In this document: positions 52,730 to 56,070 of the stretch, one piece after another
Layout of the letters: each line of letters starts with the position of its first letter
Position numbering within the stretch: the stretch's first letter is position 1
Assembly (NCBI GenBank): GCA_902761585.1
Contig: CACWKX010000013.1
Span: 1 to 56,070, forward strand
DNA from: an uncultured Lachnospiraceae bacterium
GTDB lineage: Bacteria; Bacillota; Clostridia; Lachnospirales; Lachnospiraceae
Reading direction: 5' to 3'
Length of the DNA: 56,070 nucleotides
Notes under the pieces: generated by a model
What the model saw: only the letters and a program-made list of their open reading frames with translations
Told to the model about the DNA's origin: nothing
The model's database searches: none
Program-made: the position numbers and the translations under genes

Positions 52730-55237
52730 ATGGATATACGCAGAGTGATGAAGGAAAGGATCATCCTGTTTGATGGGGCGATGGGCACGATGCTCCAGAA
52801 AGCAGGAATCGGGCTGGGGGAACTTCCGGAGTCGTGGAATCTGCTGCATCCGGATACGGTCATTCAGATTCATAAGGATTATCTGGATGCCGGAGCGGAT
52901 ATTATCAGTACCAACACATTCGGAGCAAACCGGCTGAAGATCCGGGGAGATGGATTTACGCTGAGCCAGATTGTCAGGGGAGCCTTCGACTGCGCACACA
53001 AGGCAGTTCGGCAGGCCGGACACGGACTGGTTGCGCTTGATCTGGGGCCGACCGGAAGACTTCTGAAACCGATGGGAGATCTCGATTTCGAGGAAGCTGT
53101 CTCAATCTATGCAGAGGTGGTGGAGCTTGGCGTTCAAAATGGAGCGGATGCAATCCTGATTGAGACGATGAGCGACATGCATGAGCTCAAGGCAGCTGTT
53201 TTGGCTGCAAAGGAACACTCCTCCCTGCCCGTATTTGCAACTTGTGTTTTTGACGAATCTGGGAAGATGCTGACAGGCGGAACTCCGAAAGCGGTTGTTG
53301 CAATGCTGGAGGGGCTGCACGTAGATGCACTTGGGACGAACTGTTCGCTTGGCCCGAGACAGATGCTGAAGACAGCAAGGGAACTGCTTCGATATGCATC
53401 TGTTCCTGTTATCTGCACACCGAATGCAGGACTGCCGAGATCAGAGAACGGAGAAACGGTCTATGATGTCGGACCTGAGGAATTTGCGGAGGATATCGCT
53501 GCCCTTCTTGACACCGGGGTGTCTGCGGTCGGCGGATGCTGCGGCACGACACCGGCTCACATACGGGCTGTAAAAAAAGTGGCTCAGGGACGGAAAGCTC
53601 CATCCATCGTTCAGAAACAGGAGACAATCGTTACCTCGTACGCAGTTGCACAGACAATCGGAAAACGGCCGGTCATTGTCGGAGAAAGGATCAATCCGAC
53701 CGGAAAAAAGAAGATGGCACAGGCTCTCCGGGATCAGAACTATAGTTATATCCTTGACATGGCACTTGAACAGCAGGGGAAGGGTGCCCATATTCTGGAT
53801 GTCAATGTCGGGGTACCGGGAACAGATGAGACAAGCGCACTCTGTGAAACAATCCGGCAGATTCAGAGCATTTCGGAGCTGCCGCTTCAGATCGACACAT
53901 CCAGCATCCAGGCAATGGAAGCAGCGATGCGGATCTACAACGGAAAGCCGATGGTGAATTCTGTATCCGGGAAAAAGGAGAGCATGGATGCAGTCTTCCC
54001 GCTGGTAAAAAAATATGGCGGTGTTGTTGTAGCCCTGGCTCTTGATGAGAACGGTATTCCAGACACGTCAGAAGGGCGTGTCAGAGTAGCAGGAAAAATT
54101 CTCGAGGAAGCGAAGAAATACGGAATTCCGGAAAAGGATATTATCATCGACTGCCTCTGCATGACAGTCAGTGCTGATCCCAGAGGGGCGCTGGTGACGC
54201 TTGACACCTTGAAGAGGGTTCAGGAGGAACTGAATGCAAAGACAATCCTTGGTGTTTCCAACATTTCATTCGGACTCCCGCAGCGGGCGTTCATGAACCA
54301 GGCCTTCTTTACAATGGCGCTGCAGAATGGGCTGAATGCTGCGATTATCAATCCTTGTTCAGAGGGAATGAAGGGGGCCTATGACGCATACCTGGTGCTG
54401 GCAGCAGAGGATGAGAACTGCGGTGCATACATCAGTACCTATGCTGATTTCAAACCAGCGCTTCCGAGGGGAGCTGTGTGGGAGGAAGACCTGAGAGAAA
54501 TCCTGAAAGAGGGAAACAACCCGAATTTCGATTTGCCTGCAGTTCAGGCTGGAAAAAAGACAAAAAAGGAGCAGGGGTATTTAAACGACAGTGGAGAGCT
54601 GACAGGAAATCCAGATGCTGCCCGGCTGATCCAGTGTATCCGAAAGGGACTTCGGGAGGAGGCACAAAAGTGTGCGGAAGACCTATTGCAGTCCCTGGAG
54701 GCTCTGGAGATCATCAACCACTGCATGATTCCGGCATTGAATGAGGTTGGGAAGGATTTTGAGCACGGGAAAGTGTTTCTTCCGCAGCTTTTGATGAGCG
54801 CTGAAGCCGCAAGAGGAGTATTTGCGGTATTGAAAGAGAAGATGGAAGCCTCCGGGCAGGGAGGAAACAGGCGTGGGAGCGTGATCCTTGCGACTGTGAA
54901 GGGAGATATCCATGATATTGGGAAAAATATCGTAAAAGTGCTTCTGGAGAGCTACCGGTTTGATGTGATTGATCTGGGCAGAGATGTTCCGCCGGAGACG
55001 GTTGTGGAGACTGCAGTCAGGCGGAAGGTCCGGCTTGTCGGGCTTTCTGCTCTTATGACGACAACCGTCGCAAACATGGAGGAGACCATACGTCAGCTTC
55101 ATGAGAAGGCGCCGGATGTGAAGATCATGGTAGGAGGCGCTGTGATGACAGAAAATTATGCAGCTTCTATTCATGCGGACCGCTATTGCAAGGATGCGAT
55201 GGCCTCTGTTCAATATGCGGAAGAAGTTCTGGGATAA
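52730..55237 (+). CDS. metH: Cobalamin-dependent methionine synthase without activation domain
   Basis: 835 residues, against about 1200 for full-length MetH. Domains in order: homocysteine-binding barrel (1-300) with zinc cysteines in GTNCSLGP (Cys205) and GGCCGTTP (Cys270-271); the methyl-tetrahydrofolate barrel (about 320-580) with ERINPTGKK; the cobalamin cap and binding domain with GDIHDIGKN (Asp726, His728). The reactivation domain is missing and is encoded just upstream. GGAG before the ATG at 52730 supports this start over one at 52676. Confidence 0.95.
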   Translation: MDIRRVMKERIILFDGAMGTMLQKAGIGLGELPESWNLLHPDTVIQIHKDYLDAGADIISTNTFGANRLKIRGDGFTLSQIVRGAFDCAHKAVRQAGHGLVALDLGPTGRLLKPMGDLDFEEAVSIYAEVVELGVQNGADAILIETMSDMHELKAAVLAAKEHSSLPVFATCVFDESGKMLTGGTPKAVVAMLEGLHVDALGTNCSLGPRQMLKTARELLRYASVPVICTPNAGLPRSENGETVYDVGPEEFAEDIAALLDTGVSAVGGCCGTTPAHIRAVKKVAQGRKAPSIVQKQETIVTSYAVAQTIGKRPVIVGERINPTGKKKMAQALRDQNYSYILDMALEQQGKGAHILDVNVGVPGTDETSALCETIRQIQSISELPLQIDTSSIQAMEAAMRIYNGKPMVNSVSGKKESMDAVFPLVKKYGGVVVALALDENGIPDTSEGRVRVAGKILEEAKKYGIPEKDIIIDCLCMTVSADPRGALVTLDTLKRVQEELNAKTILGVSNISFGLPQRAFMNQAFFTMALQNGLNAAIINPCSEGMKGAYDAYLVLAAEDENCGAYISTYADFKPALPRGAVWEEDLREILKEGNNPNFDLPAVQAGKKTKKEQGYLNDSGELTGNPDAARLIQCIRKGLREEAQKCAEDLLQSLEALEIINHCMIPALNEVGKDFEHGKVFLPQLLMSAEAARGVFAVLKEKMEASGQGGNRRGSVILATVKGDIHDIGKNIVKVLLESYRFDVIDLGRDVPPETVVETAVRRKVRLVGLSALMTTTVANMEETIRQLHEKAPDVKIMVGGAVMTENYAASIHADRYCKDAMASVQYAEEVLG

Positions 55238-55275
55238 CGGAAATTGTGAAATATGCCAGTCTTCAAATTGACATG

Positions 55276-55304
55276 TTGTTCACACACGTTCGCTGTAGTA
55301 TAAT
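55276..55304 (+). promoter_or_regulatory. hpf: Predicted hpf promoter
   Basis: TTGTTC (55276-55281), a 17-base spacer and a perfect TATAAT (55299-55304). The leader is about 29 bases with AAAGGAGG. A TTGACA at 55268 is spaced too far from this -10. Confidence 0.6.
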
Positions 55305-55339
55305 AATTGTAAGAAAATTCTCCAAAGGAGGCTGTGCTT

Positions 55340-55864
55340 ATGAGATTTACAATCAGCGGAAAAAATATTGATGTGACAGAATCCATGAGAAGGTCCGTCA
55401 TGGAAAAACTCGGAAAGCTGGAGCGCTACTTTACAGAGGACACGCAGGTAATCGTCACGATGAGTGTCGAGAAAGATCGCCAGAAGATCGAGGTGACCAT
55501 CCCGATGAGGGGAACCGTCATCAGATCTGAACAAGTATCGAATGATATGTATGTTTCGATTGACCTGGTGGAGGAAGTAATTGAACGGCAGCTTCGAAGA
55601 TATAAGCAGAAGCTGATTGAGGGACATCGGGATGGAAGCTTCAGAAGGGAGTTTATTGAGAAGGAGGCAGAGCCGGTCGAGGAGATCCGGATTGCCCGTA
55701 CAAAGAAGTTTGATATCAAACCGATGTATCCGGAGGATGCCTGTGTTCAGATGGAGCTGCTCGGACACAGCTTCTACGTTTTCCGCAATGCGGAGACAGA
55801 CGAAACCAATGTTGTTTACAAACGCAAGGGCGGGACATATGGTCTGATTGAACCGGAGGATTAA
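55340..55864 (+). CDS. hpf: Ribosome hibernation-promoting factor, long form
   Basis: A 174-residue protein that joins two 70S ribosomes into an inactive 100S dimer in slow growth. Seen: an N-terminal S30AE domain starting MRFTISGKNIDVTE, a linker of about 30 residues, and the C-terminal dimerisation domain with KKFDIKPMYPEDACVQME and GHSFYVFRNAET. The long form is normal for Firmicutes. AAAGGAGG supports the ATG at 55340; the GTG at 55334 is too near. It is commonly followed by secA, probably outside the window. Confidence 0.95.
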   Translation: MRFTISGKNIDVTESMRRSVMEKLGKLERYFTEDTQVIVTMSVEKDRQKIEVTIPMRGTVIRSEQVSNDMYVSIDLVEEVIERQLRRYKQKLIEGHRDGSFRREFIEKEAEPVEEIRIARTKKFDIKPMYPEDACVQMELLGHSFYVFRNAETDETNVVYKRKGGTYGLIEPED

Positions 55865-55889
55865 CAAACGCTGAGTGACAGATGAGATG

Positions 55890-55938
55890 ACTGCCGGCTT
55901 CGTTCCCATTTGACAGAAGGAACAGAGTCGGCAGTTTC
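55890..55938 (+). terminator. Likely hpf terminator
   Basis: ACTGCCG pairs with CGGCAGT, and GTTCC with GGAAC inside; a short TTTCTGT tract follows. The T-run is weak. Confidence 0.6.
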
Positions 55939-56070
55939 TGTCACAGCCTGTTCACATGTCATATCATTTTCTGCCAGCGTAAAATTTCAGACGGATTGCA
56001 AGGGGCATGAAAAGGGACTCCCGTTGTGTTAAGGTAATAGCGCTCAAACAACCACCAAGACACAAGCAAG

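Overview
The window looks like a conserved chromosomal segment of an anaerobic, low- to mid-GC Firmicute of the class Clostridia, most likely a Lachnospiraceae-type organism. The support is the combination of CodY, RNase J, IreB and YlbF families, HrcA-type CIRCE operators, a DUF4250 small protein, formate-tetrahydrofolate ligase, strong Shine-Dalgarno sites and several TTG starts. Most genes are housekeeping genes in tight, often overlapping operons. I see no CRISPR array, insertion sequence, prophage or complete integrative element. Protein calls come from reading motifs, not from database searches.

Layout. 1-2.4 kb: six tRNA genes in two clusters (Asn, CAT-anticodon, Asp, Leu; then Glu, Val) around a malic enzyme gene. 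2.4-9.1 kb: galK-galE, then prmA-rsmE, a cysteine desulfurase and thiI, a translation and tRNA/rRNA-modification run. 9.2-17.0 kb: a minus-strand HPr-like gene lacking the catalytic His, then mtaB, ireB, ruvX, a DUF1292 gene, RNase J, ylbF-like, trmR, a U32-family gene and a phosphopantetheinyl transferase. 17.0-20.0 kb, minus strand: dprA and comM/yifB. 20.3-28.5 kb: topA, codY, groES-groEL and clpB, the last two units each with a CIRCE element. 28.5-31.8 kb, minus strand: a three-gene ABC-2 exporter, divergent from a secreted protein of unknown family. 33.7-38.5 kb: flavodoxin and DUF4250 genes (minus), then a membrane protein, rarA and argS (plus). 38.6-44.1 kb: the least ordinary part, a membrane-anchored Ser/Thr kinase, a 1012-residue surface protein with Ig-like repeats and a CPBP-family membrane protease. 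44.2-55.9 kb: glyA, an ArsP_2-type permease, hslO, nadE, fhs, a eukaryotic-type hisA, a free-standing methionine-synthase activation domain, metH without that domain, and hpf.

How the genes work together. glyA, fhs, the activation-domain gene and metH form a tetrahydrofolate one-carbon and methionine theme. The cysteine desulfurase with ThiI fits 4-thiouridine formation; the TrmR-like and U32 genes fit 5-methoxyuridine at the tRNA wobble position; MtaB and RsmE add further RNA modification. RNase J and the YlbF-like protein are translationally coupled and both connect to RNA turnover in Bacillus. GroESL and ClpB appear to share HrcA control.

The best candidates for undescribed biology are the kinase / Ig-like / CPBP locus, the ABC exporter with its divergent secreted protein, and the His-less HPr-like protein. 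The rest is largely ordinary core genome with some noteworthy regulatory details.
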